Source: Parapedobacter deserti (lineage in GTDB: Bacteria; Bacteroidota; Bacteroidia; Sphingobacteriales; Sphingobacteriaceae). Taken from it: DNA of 64,000 bases. This document shows, in pieces, positions 17,002 to 26,009 of this stretch (within the stretch, counting starts at the first letter, position 1; the number at the start of each line of letters is the position of its first letter). The notes beneath the pieces were generated by a model. It was given only the letters and a program-made list of their open reading frames with translations, ran no database searches and was not told the DNA's origin. A program made the position numbers and the translations under genes. The stretch spans positions 310,001 through 374,000 of the forward strand of contig NZ_JBHRTA010000009.1 of assembly GCF_042646065.1 (NCBI RefSeq), in the 5' to 3' direction.

Positions 17002-17208
17002 ATGAAGAAAGTAGCATTAGCGGCGTTATTTGCAGGCGCATTGGCGTTGGCAGCATGTAATAGCAACCAATCGGGGAACGATCATGACCACCATGAGCAT
17101 GAGCATGAACATAACCATGACCACGGCCACGATCATGACCACAATCATGACCACAATCACGACCACAATCATGACCGTGACACAACGAAAGACGGAGCGA
17201 GCAACTGA
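17002..17208 (+). CDS. Small His/Asp-rich lipoprotein, putative metal binder
   Basis: 68 residues. The lipoprotein signal MKKVALAALFAGALALAAC has a clear lipobox (LAAC). The mature part is almost wholly alternating His with Asp, Glu or Asn, with HDHN units repeated, ending DRDTTKDGASN. Such tails bind Zn, Ni, Co or Cu in other proteins, so metal buffering or storage at the envelope is plausible; no enzyme domain is present. It lies between folD and a two-component system with its own -7 box, so a link to metal sensing is only suggested by position. Confidence 0.8.
   Translation: MKKVALAALFAGALALAACNSNQSGNDHDHHEHEHEHNHDHGHDHDHNHDHNHDHNHDRDTTKDGASN
17080..17181 (+). repeat. Short tandem codon repeat encoding the His-rich tail
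   Basis: Degenerate six- and twelve-base units of the type CATGACCACAAT encode the (H-D/E/N) run. Such repeats can change length by slippage; unit changes of six or twelve bases would keep the frame. Confidence 0.7.
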
Positions 17209-17216
17209 CCGGCGTG

Positions 17217-17224
17217 TATCTTTG
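17217..17224 (+). promoter_or_regulatory. -7 box for the response regulator gene
   Basis: TATCTTTG fits TAnnTTTG, 19 bases before the ATG at 17244. No TTTG at the -33 position. It suggests that the two-component operon is transcribed separately from the lipoprotein gene. Confidence 0.45.
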
Positions 17225-17243
17225 TGCGTAACGCTGTTTTTCC

Positions 17244-17918
17244 ATGAAGGTACTGATAATTGAAGATGAGGAAGGGCTGCGGGATAATATTATTCAGTTT
17301 TTATACAAAGAACAATACATTGTGGAGTCCGCAGCTGATTTTCGCTCGGCCATGGAAAAAATCTCCCTATACGATTACGACTGCATCTTGCTCGATGTAG
17401 CGCTGCCCGATGGGAGCGGGTTCGATGTGCTCAGGGAGTTGAAAGCGAAGCAAAAGCGCGAAAATGTCATCATCATATCAGCCAAGGACTCCTTGGATGA
17501 CAAACTCGAGGGGCTGTCCCTGGGTGCCGACGACTACCTGACCAAACCGTTTCACCTTGCGGAATTAAACGCACGCATCAAAGCTGTGCTACGCAGAAAT
17601 GCGCTGGACGGCCGCGATGTGGTGAAGCTGAATAATATGGAGCTAGATTTCGACGGACGGGTGCTCCGCGTCGACGGCACCGACATTCACCTGAACCGAA
17701 AGGAGTTTGATATCCTTGCCTTTTTTGTGGTCAACAAAAACCGACTGATCTATAAATCGGCCCTGGCCGAACATGTTTGGGGTGACCATGTAGATAATGC
17801 CGACAATTTTGACTTTATTTATTCACAAATCAAAAACCTGCGTAAGAAGCTGAAAGATCACGGCGCCAATTTGGAAATCCAAGCCATATACGGCGTAGGC
17901 TATAAGTTGAGCGTATAG
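17244..17918 (+). CDS. OmpR/PhoB-type response regulator
   Basis: 224 residues. The receiver domain (1-120) has the acidic pair at the end of strand 1 (IIEDEE), phosphoacceptor Asp51 in CILLDVALPDG and the conserved Lys101 in YLTKPFHLAE. The C-terminal winged-helix DNA-binding domain spans about 125-224 (LNRKEFDILAFFVVNKNRLI, FIYSQIKNLRKKL, GVGYKLSV). The stop codon abuts the ATG of the histidine kinase, so the pair is one transcription unit. The target regulon is unknown. Confidence 0.94.
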   Translation: MKVLIIEDEEGLRDNIIQFLYKEQYIVESAADFRSAMEKISLYDYDCILLDVALPDGSGFDVLRELKAKQKRENVIIISAKDSLDDKLEGLSLGADDYLTKPFHLAELNARIKAVLRRNALDGRDVVKLNNMELDFDGRVLRVDGTDIHLNRKEFDILAFFVVNKNRLIYKSALAEHVWGDHVDNADNFDFIYSQIKNLRKKLKDHGANLEIQAIYGVGYKLSV

Positions 17919-19190
17919 ATGAAGCTGCTCAACCATACATTGCTGTACCTCTCTGGTTCTCTGATCTTCATCCTCAGCATATGGGCTGTTGTTTTTTACT
18001 TCAGCATGATGGATGAGGTGTATGACAGCATCGACGATGGCCTTGAAAACTATAAAATGCTAATCATTAAGAAGGCCATCCGGGACACCACGTTGCTCAA
18101 TAAAAGCCGGTTTGATGAGAGCAATTACGCCATACGGCCCGTGGAACGCGAGCTCGCTTTGCGTGCTCGCGAAGAGTTCAAGGATACGTCGATGTACATG
18201 GAATATGAGGAAGACTATGAAGTACTGCGTATGCTGACCACCTATTTTTCCACTCCTCAGGAAAAATATTATGAACTCAAGATCATTGCCTCCATGGTGG
18301 AGGGCGACGATTTGGTAGGTGATTTTCTGCATGCGCTGCTGTGGCTCTATCTCGCCGTGATCGCCAGTGCATTTATCATCAACAACTGGGTGCTCCGAAA
18401 GATCTGGAAGCCCTTCTATCAATTGCAGCACGAGTTGCGAGCCTTCCGACTGGGTGAAGACAAATCATTTAACCCTCCGCCTACTAAGGTAACGGAGTTC
18501 CGTGACATGAATGAGACCGTCGCCGAATTGCTGAAAGCCAACATTGCGGTCTATCAGCAGCAAAAGCAATTCATTGAGAACGCTTCACACGAACTGCAGA
18601 CGCCGCTAGCCATTGCCATCAATAAGCTTGAACTGTTGCTCGAACAAAGCCAGGAAGGAGGGGCGCAGCAGCTACTGGCCAATGCAATCCAGTATTTGGA
18701 ACGGATGACAAGGCTTAATAAGTCGCTGTTGCTGCTTTCCAAAATCGAGAACAAGCAGTTCTCCAGTGAGGAAGAAGTGAACTTTAACCAGCGACTGACC
18801 CAGCAGATAGCGGACTTCGACGAGTTGATCGGTTACAAGCGTATCAGCCTAACCATGGTCGAAAAGGCCAAGTTAACAGGGGTCTTCAATGCCGATCTGG
18901 CAGATATACTGATTACAAACTTGCTGAAGAATGCGATTGTTCACAATCGTGAAGGCGGCAACATCCGTATCGTCGTGGCGGCCGACGGATTTGAAATTGC
19001 CAATACGGGCCGCGAGCAACCGTTAGATGCCGAAAAGATGTTTACGCGTTTTTACCGTTCGGCGGACCAGCCTTCTTCTACCGGGCTTGGGCTAGCTGTA
19101 GTGAAAGCGATTGCACAGCTCCATCGTGCCAGCGTGACGTACCGATACGACGGCGGTATGCACCGATTTTATTTTCAGTTGCCTACCTGA
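17919..19190 (+). CDS. Sensor histidine kinase partner
   Basis: 423 residues. There are two membrane segments at about 8-30 and 137-160, enclosing a periplasmic region of roughly 105 residues without a recognised sensor domain. HAMP-like linker, then dimerisation/phosphoacceptor helix with His224 in ENASHELQTPLAIAINKLEL. ATPase domain motifs: LITNLLKNAIVHN (N box), FEIANTG (G1) and STGLGLAVV (G2). It starts on the base after the regulator's stop. It is convergent with and overlaps the LapA-like gene by eight bases. Confidence 0.93.
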   Translation: MKLLNHTLLYLSGSLIFILSIWAVVFYFSMMDEVYDSIDDGLENYKMLIIKKAIRDTTLLNKSRFDESNYAIRPVERELALRAREEFKDTSMYMEYEEDYEVLRMLTTYFSTPQEKYYELKIIASMVEGDDLVGDFLHALLWLYLAVIASAFIINNWVLRKIWKPFYQLQHELRAFRLGEDKSFNPPPTKVTEFRDMNETVAELLKANIAVYQQQKQFIENASHELQTPLAIAINKLELLLEQSQEGGAQQLLANAIQYLERMTRLNKSLLLLSKIENKQFSSEEEVNFNQRLTQQIADFDELIGYKRISLTMVEKAKLTGVFNADLADILITNLLKNAIVHNREGGNIRIVVAADGFEIANTGREQPLDAEKMFTRFYRSADQPSSTGLGLAVVKAIAQLHRASVTYRYDGGMHRFYFQLPT

Positions 19191-19455
19191 TGTAATCGTC
19201 ATCAGCCTGGTCCAAAGGCTTATTCGCCTCGAAAGAAGGATGGGCTAGGTGTGCCTCCGCTTCATCGCGTCTTTTCTTAGGCCTGCCGAGTAGGTATCCC
19301 ACAATAGCGCCTATAAAAAACATGGTAGCCAAAACGGCCAGCTTAGGTACCGTGCGCGTACCGAATATCCAGAAGTTGACTTCATCCATGTTTTTCATGA
19401 GGATGACCGTGACTAATATTGTCAATACGATGATGAAAATGGTTTTTGCGCTCAT
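19183..19455 (-). CDS. LapA-domain-like small inner-membrane protein (DUF1049 type)
   Basis: 90 residues. Two hydrophobic segments (TIFIIVLTILVTVILMKN and LAVLATMFFIGAIVGYLLG) flank MDEVNFWIFGTRTVP, the typical N-x-x-x-V-x-F-W/L pattern between LapA helices. A charged cytoplasmic tail KKRRDEAEAH follows. In E. coli LapA takes part in lipopolysaccharide assembly control with LapB. Many Bacteroidota have LapA-like proteins of unknown role. The assignment rests on topology and pattern. Confidence 0.65.
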   Translation of the reverse strand: MSAKTIFIIVLTILVTVILMKNMDEVNFWIFGTRTVPKLAVLATMFFIGAIVGYLLGRPKKRRDEAEAHLAHPSFEANKPLDQADDDYIR

Positions 19456-19951
19456 GGTTGTTCAATTTTATAGCGAAAGTAGTAAAATCCGTGATTAATA
19501 GCTTAGCAATTCCTTTAACATTTATTAACTTTTTTTGAGAAAAATTTGATTATATGGTGGAACATTGTATTTTTGAAGCAGCGATAGAATTACAACACAC
19601 ATAAAAGCACATTTTTAAAACACACAGACAATTCGATTTTTTCGATCAGCCATTTTATTTCAGCATTTTTTGATTGATAAGTCGTTTTTGTCGATTGAAT
19701 AGGTGAAACTATTTCCGATCCTGCTTTGTGATTTAAGTCGGTGCGCCTTATTTAAAGTATAGCTTATGTTTGAGATTATACTGACCGAAATTTCAACTGT
19801 TGCCGTTTTTTTCCAGTTAGGAGGCTATACGCTTATTGTTCGACCAAGCGAATAGAAAGGAAAATCTTAGCAATCAATTAATGGTAAGACTAGTAGCTAG
19901 TTAGTCTTTGGAGCACTTTTATTTTTAATTTTTAACCAAATTTACAAACAC
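19456..19951. other. 496-base intergenic region upstream of the first SusC gene
   Basis: AT-rich, no convincing ORF or RNA gene. A TATGTTTG at 19765-19772 fits the -7 consensus without a matching -33. If used, the SusC mRNA would have a leader of about 170 bases. I see nothing else that can be supported. Confidence 0.4.
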
Positions 19952-22918
19952 ATGAAACAAAAATTACTATGTTTCTTAATGCTGGGGATATTGCTGATCG
20001 GATCAGCGTATGCTCAAGAACGAAGAATTAGCGGGAGGGTGACTTCCTCTGAGGATGGGGCACCTATTGCGGGGGTGTCGGTTTTGGCTGTGGGTACGGG
20101 CCGCGCCACCCAAACGGACGAGTTGGGGACCTTTTCGCTTGACGTGGCCTCCAATGTGACCGCCTTGGAGTTTAGGTATCTCGGTTATGTTACTCAAACC
20201 ATAACGTTAGGGTCGAGAACGACTATCAGTGTTGTATTGGAAACGGATGCGACAGCGATTGATGAGGTGGTCGTAGTTGGTTATGGAAGTGCCCGTTCGT
20301 TGTCCAACGTTGTGGGATCAGTTAAGCATATATCCGGTCAAGTTTTGGAGTCCCGGCCGAGTGCTAACGCGCTAGATGCGCTTCAAGGGCAAATTGCCGG
20401 TGTTCAAATATTTTCGTCGAACGGAGAACCCTCTGTAACGCCCTCCATTCGCTTACACGGGTCTGGCTCTTTGGGAGCGAGCTCAACACCATTGATCGTG
20501 CTTGACGGTATTCCAATCGACCCGAACTCATTAGTCAGTTTAAACCCTGAAGATTTCGAGTCCGTAACCGTTTTAAAAGATGCTTCAGCAACATCTATTT
20601 ATGGTTCCCGAGCCGCCAACGGAGTAATATATCTGACTTCTAAAAAGGGTAAGCGCAATTCACCACCGAGTATTAGTTTAAAATCGCAGTACGGTGTTTC
20701 GCAGATGGCTCAAACAGATTATTTTAAGGATGTATTTACATCGCCTGAATTGTTTGATTTTTGGCTGGAAACTGGTTTTCGTAATCAAGAACAAGTTGAT
20801 AACTTGAGAGAAAATTGGCCCCATGATACGCGGTGGTTCGATGTATATTACTTAAACAATCAACCTTTCTCTCAAACCGATCTATCGGTGACCGGCGGTG
20901 GCGATCGTACAACATACTATATTTCAGGTGGTTACTTAAATTCAGAGGGGTTGTCCTACCGTTCCGGTTTCGAGCGGTATACACTTCGCTCAAACCTCGC
21001 TACAGATATTAGTAGCTGGATTAAAGTTGGGATGAATCTTTCAGTAGGAACAGATGGACGACAGACAAACCCTTATGGAACCAATTCGTTAAATCGAGGA
21101 TTAGCGATGTTATCCCAGCCGTTCTATACACCATACGACGAAGACGGCAACCTGTATTATGAACAGCAAATTCCGGGCTTGGCAAGATTTCATCCAAAGT
21201 ACTTAGCTGACATGATTACCGCGGACCAGCGAAAGGTACTGTTCAACCCATCTGGTTATATCCAAATGACCCCATTAAAGGGGCTTACACTTAAAGTGCA
21301 AGGTGGACTTGAATTTTTCGACCTGACTGCTTCAGGGAGAACATATGCATCATATAACAATCTTTATAATGGCAGTGCGTCAGAATCACTTCGTCGGGAT
21401 TTATCAAAGACTATTACAAATACGATCGAATACGCATTTGATGCTGCTGAAAAACATCGCTTTACCCTACTTGGAGGCCATGAGTTTATCGACTATGATC
21501 GCCAAGAATTCTCAGCATCGTCTAATGGGCATACCGACGATCGTTTGATGCTATTGAGTGCTGGACCGAACAATAGAAACGTCGGACAGTCCCGTACGCA
21601 GTATGTGTTTAATTCGTTTTTTGGCCGCGTAAGTTATGGCTTTGATGATAAGTACCTTTTTGATGCAACGGTGAGGCAAGACGCCTCTTCGCGCTTTGGC
21701 CGAGATAATAGATATGCGACCTTCTGGTCTCTTGGGGGATTGTGGAGAGCCAAAAATGAAAATTTCTTGCGGGACCTTGATTGGTTGACAGATTTAAATG
21801 TGCGAGCAAGCGTTGGTACGTCGGGGAATTCCCAAATCGAAAACTATGAAAGCTTGGCTTTGATAGGTACTAATATCTATAATGGACAAACGGGATGGGG
21901 TATCTCCGCGCCTGGCAACCCTGCATTAGCATGGGAAAGTCAGTTTAAAGGTACTGCTGGTGTGTCGGCGGTGCTGTTCAACTTAGCTACGGTTGAGCTT
22001 GAATATTATCACCGTATTACAGATAACATGTTGGTGGATGTTCCGTATCCGTATACCTCTGGTTTTGCTGATATTACGTCAAATGTTGGCAAATTGAGAA
22101 ATAGGGGAGTTGATATTGATGTCTCTGCCGATGTTATCAGAACGGGTAATCTACGTGTCACGCCCAGATTTAACATGAACTATAATCAAGAGACGGTACT
22201 TGAACTTTTTCAGGGCAATGACTATTGGATTATCCCCAATACGGGCGTTTCTTGGGCTGTTGGCCAGCCCCGGGGATATTTTTATCCGGTTTGGGCTGGA
22301 GTGAATCCAGACAACGGAGATCCGCAATGGTACGTGCCTAATGAGGACCCAGATATGATTGTTGTGCCGAATAAAGATCCTAACAATGTGACTACGTCAT
22401 TTAATGCGGGCGAGTTACAGCAAAATACAGGACTGAAAAGGTACCCGCCTGTTGCTGGAGGTTTCGGATTAACATCGAATTACAAAGGGATCGAGTTCGG
22501 GTTTGATTTTGCATTCATCTCTGGTAAGTATTTGATCAATAATGACCGGTACTTTACGGAGAATCCGAATCAATTTGCAGGTTATAATCAAAGTCGGGTG
22601 GTTGCTGACTATTGGAAGAATCCGGGAGACAATGCAAGGTTTCCGCGTTATGGCGTCCAGTTCACTCAATTCGACTCCCGTCTAATTGAAAACGCATCGT
22701 TTACTCGTCTAAAAAATGTAACCTTAGGATACAATTTTCCTAAGTCGCTACTAGACAGGACTGGATTTTTGCGCGGAGCAAAAGTATTTTTCGTAGGTCG
22801 AAATCTCCTTACATGGACGCAATATACCGGTCCGGACCCGGAGGTAGATTCCAATTTGACATTGGGCGTAAATCCAAATACTAAGCAGTACACCTTTGGT
22901 TTACAGGTTCAGTTGTAG
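19952..22918 (+). CDS. SusC/RagA-family TonB-dependent outer-membrane transporter (pair 1)
   Basis: 988 residues. The signal peptide MKQKLLCFLMLGILLIGSAYAQ is followed by a carboxypeptidase-regulatory-like domain (ERRISGRVTSSEDGAPIAGV, about 23-100). Next come a TonB-box-like segment (IDEVVVVGYG), the plug with LDALQGQIAGVQI and the SusC-type IRLHGSGSLGASSTPLIVLD, then the 22-strand barrel to a C-terminal GLQVQL. No STN signalling domain is present. It works with the SusD lipoprotein 29 bases downstream to import large nutrients, usually glycans. No glycan-degrading enzyme lies beside it, so the substrate is unknown. Confidence 0.93.
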   Translation: MKQKLLCFLMLGILLIGSAYAQERRISGRVTSSEDGAPIAGVSVLAVGTGRATQTDELGTFSLDVASNVTALEFRYLGYVTQTITLGSRTTISVVLETDATAIDEVVVVGYGSARSLSNVVGSVKHISGQVLESRPSANALDALQGQIAGVQIFSSNGEPSVTPSIRLHGSGSLGASSTPLIVLDGIPIDPNSLVSLNPEDFESVTVLKDASATSIYGSRAANGVIYLTSKKGKRNSPPSISLKSQYGVSQMAQTDYFKDVFTSPELFDFWLETGFRNQEQVDNLRENWPHDTRWFDVYYLNNQPFSQTDLSVTGGGDRTTYYISGGYLNSEGLSYRSGFERYTLRSNLATDISSWIKVGMNLSVGTDGRQTNPYGTNSLNRGLAMLSQPFYTPYDEDGNLYYEQQIPGLARFHPKYLADMITADQRKVLFNPSGYIQMTPLKGLTLKVQGGLEFFDLTASGRTYASYNNLYNGSASESLRRDLSKTITNTIEYAFDAAEKHRFTLLGGHEFIDYDRQEFSASSNGHTDDRLMLLSAGPNNRNVGQSRTQYVFNSFFGRVSYGFDDKYLFDATVRQDASSRFGRDNRYATFWSLGGLWRAKNENFLRDLDWLTDLNVRASVGTSGNSQIENYESLALIGTNIYNGQTGWGISAPGNPALAWESQFKGTAGVSAVLFNLATVELEYYHRITDNMLVDVPYPYTSGFADITSNVGKLRNRGVDIDVSADVIRTGNLRVTPRFNMNYNQETVLELFQGNDYWIIPNTGVSWAVGQPRGYFYPVWAGVNPDNGDPQWYVPNEDPDMIVVPNKDPNNVTTSFNAGELQQNTGLKRYPPVAGGFGLTSNYKGIEFGFDFAFISGKYLINNDRYFTENPNQFAGYNQSRVVADYWKNPGDNARFPRYGVQFTQFDSRLIENASFTRLKNVTLGYNFPKSLLDRTGFLRGAKVFFVGRNLLTWTQYTGPDPEVDSNLTLGVNPNTKQYTFGLQVQL

Positions 22919-22947
22919 GAAACTTAATATAAAAAATGACGGAAATC

Positions 22948-24447
22948 ATGAAGAAAATAAAAATATCACATGTGTTGACAAGTACAGCTTTGGTACTTGT
23001 GACTATGTCGTGTGGCGATTTAGATCGATTCCCTTTCGGAGAAATTGAACAGTCGCAATCATTTCAAAGCGTTAGGGATGCCAGAACTCATAACAATGGA
23101 CTTTATGCTTATTTGAGAGGGCGTGTTTCAGGATTGTACCAGTATTCAACGGACATCCAAGCAGATCAGCTGAACGCGTCATTGGATTTTGGAAACCGAA
23201 ATGGGAATCCGCATAGGTGGGAAGGCTTTCTGTCTGATGATTATACCATTAGGGACACATGGTCCGGATATTACAGTGCGATTGCCAACCTCAATAATCA
23301 GATCGAGGGTTTCGAGCAGATTACTCCAGGGAATGATAATGAAGTAGCGGAGTTAAATCGCTATAAAGGTGACGCATATTTGGCCCGTGCATTTTATTAT
23401 CTAAATTTGACGTTGCGTTTTGCGAAGGCTTACAACCCGTCGACTGCATCTTCCGATTTAGGAGTTCCATTAGTCTTAACGTATGATATTTCGCTACAAC
23501 CAGCCCGTAGTACGGTGGCAGAATGTTATGCTCAGATTTTACAGGATATAGAAACAGCCAAGGGCTTATTGGCTAATGTGGAAGGCGAGCAAGGTGCAAC
23601 TCGTTTCACTAGCGATGCGGTATTAGCCCTTGAAGCGCGGGTAAAACTGTATATGCAAGACTTTTCGGGAGCACGGACGGCCGCGCAAACCGTTATTAAT
23701 TCCGGTACCTATCCGTTGTTGACGACCCAAGAGGGATTAACCGATATGTGGCACCGTGATCTTGCGACAGAAGTGATCTTTCAACCGCACCTGGCCGCTC
23801 CAAATGAACTAGGCAACACAACGGGTAGTGTTTATTTAGGTTATAATGCCGGACAGGACAAATTTATTCCTGATTTTATCCCTTCGCAGTGGGTTATTGA
23901 TGCCTATGATGATGAAGATCACCGGAAGTCGGTATACTTCGAAAATTTGGACGTGTTGATCCAAGGAACAAATTATACAGATCTTTACTTGGTCAACAAG
24001 TATCCTGGAAACCCGGAGTTATTCACTGGTGCTGTGACCAATTACCAACATCATCCAAAAGTATTCCGTGTAGCTGAACTGTACCTTATTGTTGCGGAAG
24101 CAGCAGTTGAAAGTGATCCTGCTGCTAGCTTAGCGGCGTTGAATACTTTGCGTCAAGCGAGAGGTCTCGATGCTTTAGGCAATTTATCCGGGCAGGCATT
24201 AATGGATGCTGTTAAAACGGAACGGTTCAAGGAGTTAGCGTTTGAAGGATTCCGTTTGGATGATTTAAAGCGTTGGGGCGAAGGCTTTACCCGCCGAGAC
24301 CCTCAAGATTTAGATCCGATACAAACCGGTCCGAACTATCAGGTGTTGAGTAAGCAAGCTGGTGACAATAAATTCGTTTGGGGGATTCCCCTCCGTGACC
24401 AAACGGTGAATCCGAATATCAGCAATCAACAAAACCCAGGCTGGTAA
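22948..24447 (+). CDS. SusD/RagB-family nutrient-binding lipoprotein (pair 1)
   Basis: 499 residues from the ATG at 22948 (MKKIKISHVLTSTALVLVTM) with lipobox MSCG; an upstream in-frame ATG at 22936 is less suited to the signal peptide. SusD features: TPR-like helices (KGDAYLARAFYYLNLTLRF, AVLALEARVKLYMQDFSGAR) and the C-terminal FRVAELYLIVAEAAVES, TERFKELAFEGFRLDDLKRW and WGIPLRDQTVNPN. It caps the SusC barrel at the cell surface. A strong terminator follows at 24489. Confidence 0.93.
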   Translation: MKKIKISHVLTSTALVLVTMSCGDLDRFPFGEIEQSQSFQSVRDARTHNNGLYAYLRGRVSGLYQYSTDIQADQLNASLDFGNRNGNPHRWEGFLSDDYTIRDTWSGYYSAIANLNNQIEGFEQITPGNDNEVAELNRYKGDAYLARAFYYLNLTLRFAKAYNPSTASSDLGVPLVLTYDISLQPARSTVAECYAQILQDIETAKGLLANVEGEQGATRFTSDAVLALEARVKLYMQDFSGARTAAQTVINSGTYPLLTTQEGLTDMWHRDLATEVIFQPHLAAPNELGNTTGSVYLGYNAGQDKFIPDFIPSQWVIDAYDDEDHRKSVYFENLDVLIQGTNYTDLYLVNKYPGNPELFTGAVTNYQHHPKVFRVAELYLIVAEAAVESDPAASLAALNTLRQARGLDALGNLSGQALMDAVKTERFKELAFEGFRLDDLKRWGEGFTRRDPQDLDPIQTGPNYQVLSKQAGDNKFVWGIPLRDQTVNPNISNQQNPGW

Positions 24448-24488
24448 TTTGTTCATAAGAATTATTTAGAATTTCTTTTATATAGGTT

Positions 24489-24524
24489 AAAGCGCCGCCC
24501 AGTTTTAGAATTGGGCGGCACTTT
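24489..24524 (+). terminator. Hairpin terminator after SusD 1
   Basis: GCCGCCCA (24494-24501) pairs with TGGGCGGC (24512-24519), extended by AAAG/CTTT at the base. It closes the first SusCD operon before the mosaic region. Confidence 0.8.
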
Positions 24525-24555
24525 AATTAATAACGTCTCGGATTTATTGCCACCC

Positions 24556-24621
24556 GCATCAAAAAACTTGCAACTCCCGTCTTTTTTTCGGAATATTGTG
24601 ATAACCGATTATACAGCACTA
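24556..24621 (+). repeat. Conserved upstream block of the lipoprotein module (copy A)
   Basis: These 66 bases recur at 29396-29461 with one mismatch, directly before the equivalent ATG in copy D. The repeated unit therefore includes the 5' region as well as the coding start, and probably carries the expression signals. No TAnnTTTG box was recognised in it. Confidence 0.75.
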
Positions 24622-24636
24622 ATGGAAATAGCTTTA

Positions 24637-24645
24637 CCCCCCCCC
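24637..24645 (+). other. Poly-C tract (nine C) in the 5' coding region of the lipoprotein module
   Basis: The ATG at 24622 is followed by this C run. With nine C the frame closes after about 24 codons. With ten C it would read through as MEIALPPPRKEKNGKV into the lipoprotein signal and the long ORF. Copy D (29396 onwards) has ten C at the same place. This could be slip-strand phase variation or a sequencing error. Confidence 0.6.
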
Positions 24646-24665
24646 GCAAAGAGAAGAACGGCAAG

Positions 24666-26009
24666 GTGCCGTTGGCTGCGCTGGCCATGTCCATAATCGT
24701 TTTCATAGGTTCCTGCACCAAGGATGACGCCCCGCTGGAAGCGTTGCCCACCCGTCCGGACCCCGTAGCCGAAGCCAGGACGGATTTCGAAGGCAGCAGG
24801 CATGCCGTGGCAGCCGACACCACGCTGAGCGGGCTGTTCAAAAGACAGGGGTCGCCCGACTGGGACAGTGTGTCCCTGCGTGAAAGCGGCGACACTGTTG
24901 CCGTGTTCGTACCCATACGGTTGATGCAGACCCTTTCCACGTGGAGTGGCGAAGGCCCTCACAGGGTATTCGGGCAGTTGAGGGCCTCCCGGGTTGGGAA
25001 GGACGGGGGCTGGCAGCACCACCTGCTGACCTACATACCGGAAGACAACGGCGGTGCGGGCCGCAAGCCCTTCTCCGGCACGGTACTGCTGGAGAACTGG
25101 TTCGGCAGCAGCTTGCCGGCATACATGCCCGTAAGGGATGGGCGGCCGGTCACCGATGAGAGGGGTATCCGCAGGCTGATGGGCACGGAAACCCATTGCT
25201 TCACCACCACTGTTTATGCCTACGTCAACGGGACACTCAATTCCACGCATAGCAGGACCACCTGCATCACGATCAACACCGGTTCGAACGGCGAGCAGGA
25301 AGCGATTGACTGGATTGATCCGGGTGACGGCGGCGGTGGAGGGCCTTGGCAAAATCCTCCCGAGGACCAGACTGTCACACAGGACATCACAACAGACTCG
25401 ATAGACAATCCCTGTTTAAAACAAACGATAGAAAAAGCAATGACATACTCGGAATCGGCAATGGACGTCATATCCGATATCATCAAGGAACTTGATGGAA
25501 CCGCGGGTTTGACGGAACTTAATATTACCGTGAAAGACGGCGTAACCCGTAACGGCACACCCGGCGAAGCGCAGGATATGAATCTGACACGAGTGAACGG
25601 CATCCCGAAAATATTCACTGGAACTATCGTGCTCCATGAAGATTACATGCCGGATGTATCGCAGGAAGGGGCGGTGGCCGTCTTCATACACGAGGTGATA
25701 CATGCTTATCTCACGAAGGCTGAGTTGATAAATGGCGTAATAAATAACACTCAACACAATACGATGGCCAAGAAATATGTCGGCCTGATGGCCAACTATT
25801 TGCAGGGAATGTTCGGTATATCGCAGTTCGATGCGTTTTCGCTGGCGTGGAGTGGGTTATCCGACGCAAGTGCTTACACCAATGCAACCTCTTTTGAAAT
25901 TGGAGAGGCCACTTATTCAAAAAATGAAGTTGCCGTGGCCGGCGCGAATTACAAAGGTAGGGATGCAGGCGGAAACCTGTTGGCCGGAAAGGAACTGTGT
26001 GATGATTAA
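24666..26009 (+). CDS. Modular lipoprotein with conserved N-terminal module and C-terminal zincin-like domain (copy A)
   Basis: 447 residues from the GTG at 24666; the natural start is probably the ATG at 24622 if the C tract has ten bases. Lipobox FIGSC (Cys17). Residues 18-220 form the module shared with copies B and C (LSGLFKRQGSPDWDSVSL, GTVLLENWFG, GIRRLMGTETHCFTTTVYAY). A Gly-rich linker (DPGDGGGGG) ends it. Beyond about residue 227 the sequence differs completely from copy C. It has HEVIHAY (His342, Glu343, His346) and TQHNTM (His364, possible third zinc ligand). I do not recognise a named family. The stop overlaps the start of the next gene by eight bases. A toxin-like or surface protease role is inferred from architecture only. 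Confidence 0.8.
   Translation: MPLAALAMSIIVFIGSCTKDDAPLEALPTRPDPVAEARTDFEGSRHAVAADTTLSGLFKRQGSPDWDSVSLRESGDTVAVFVPIRLMQTLSTWSGEGPHRVFGQLRASRVGKDGGWQHHLLTYIPEDNGGAGRKPFSGTVLLENWFGSSLPAYMPVRDGRPVTDERGIRRLMGTETHCFTTTVYAYVNGTLNSTHSRTTCITINTGSNGEQEAIDWIDPGDGGGGGPWQNPPEDQTVTQDITTDSIDNPCLKQTIEKAMTYSESAMDVISDIIKELDGTAGLTELNITVKDGVTRNGTPGEAQDMNLTRVNGIPKIFTGTIVLHEDYMPDVSQEGAVAVFIHEVIHAYLTKAELINGVINNTQHNTMAKKYVGLMANYLQGMFGISQFDAFSLAWSGLSDASAYTNATSFEIGEATYSKNEVAVAGANYKGRDAGGNLLAGKELCDD

Noticed and set aside
17080..17181. Possible CRISPR-like short repeats
   Set aside because: Units are 6-12 bases without spacers and encode a His-rich protein tail; no cas genes are nearby.
24609..25352. Long minus-strand frames in the lipoprotein module copies
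   Set aside because: They recur in every copy only because the GC-rich module is repeated; no start signal or domain, and the plus strand encodes the lipoprotein.
25831..26001. 57-codon upstream extension of the partner gene reading frame
   Set aside because: It would overlap the zincin coding sequence in another frame and place the signal peptide internally; the ATG at 26002 or 26020 is sufficient.
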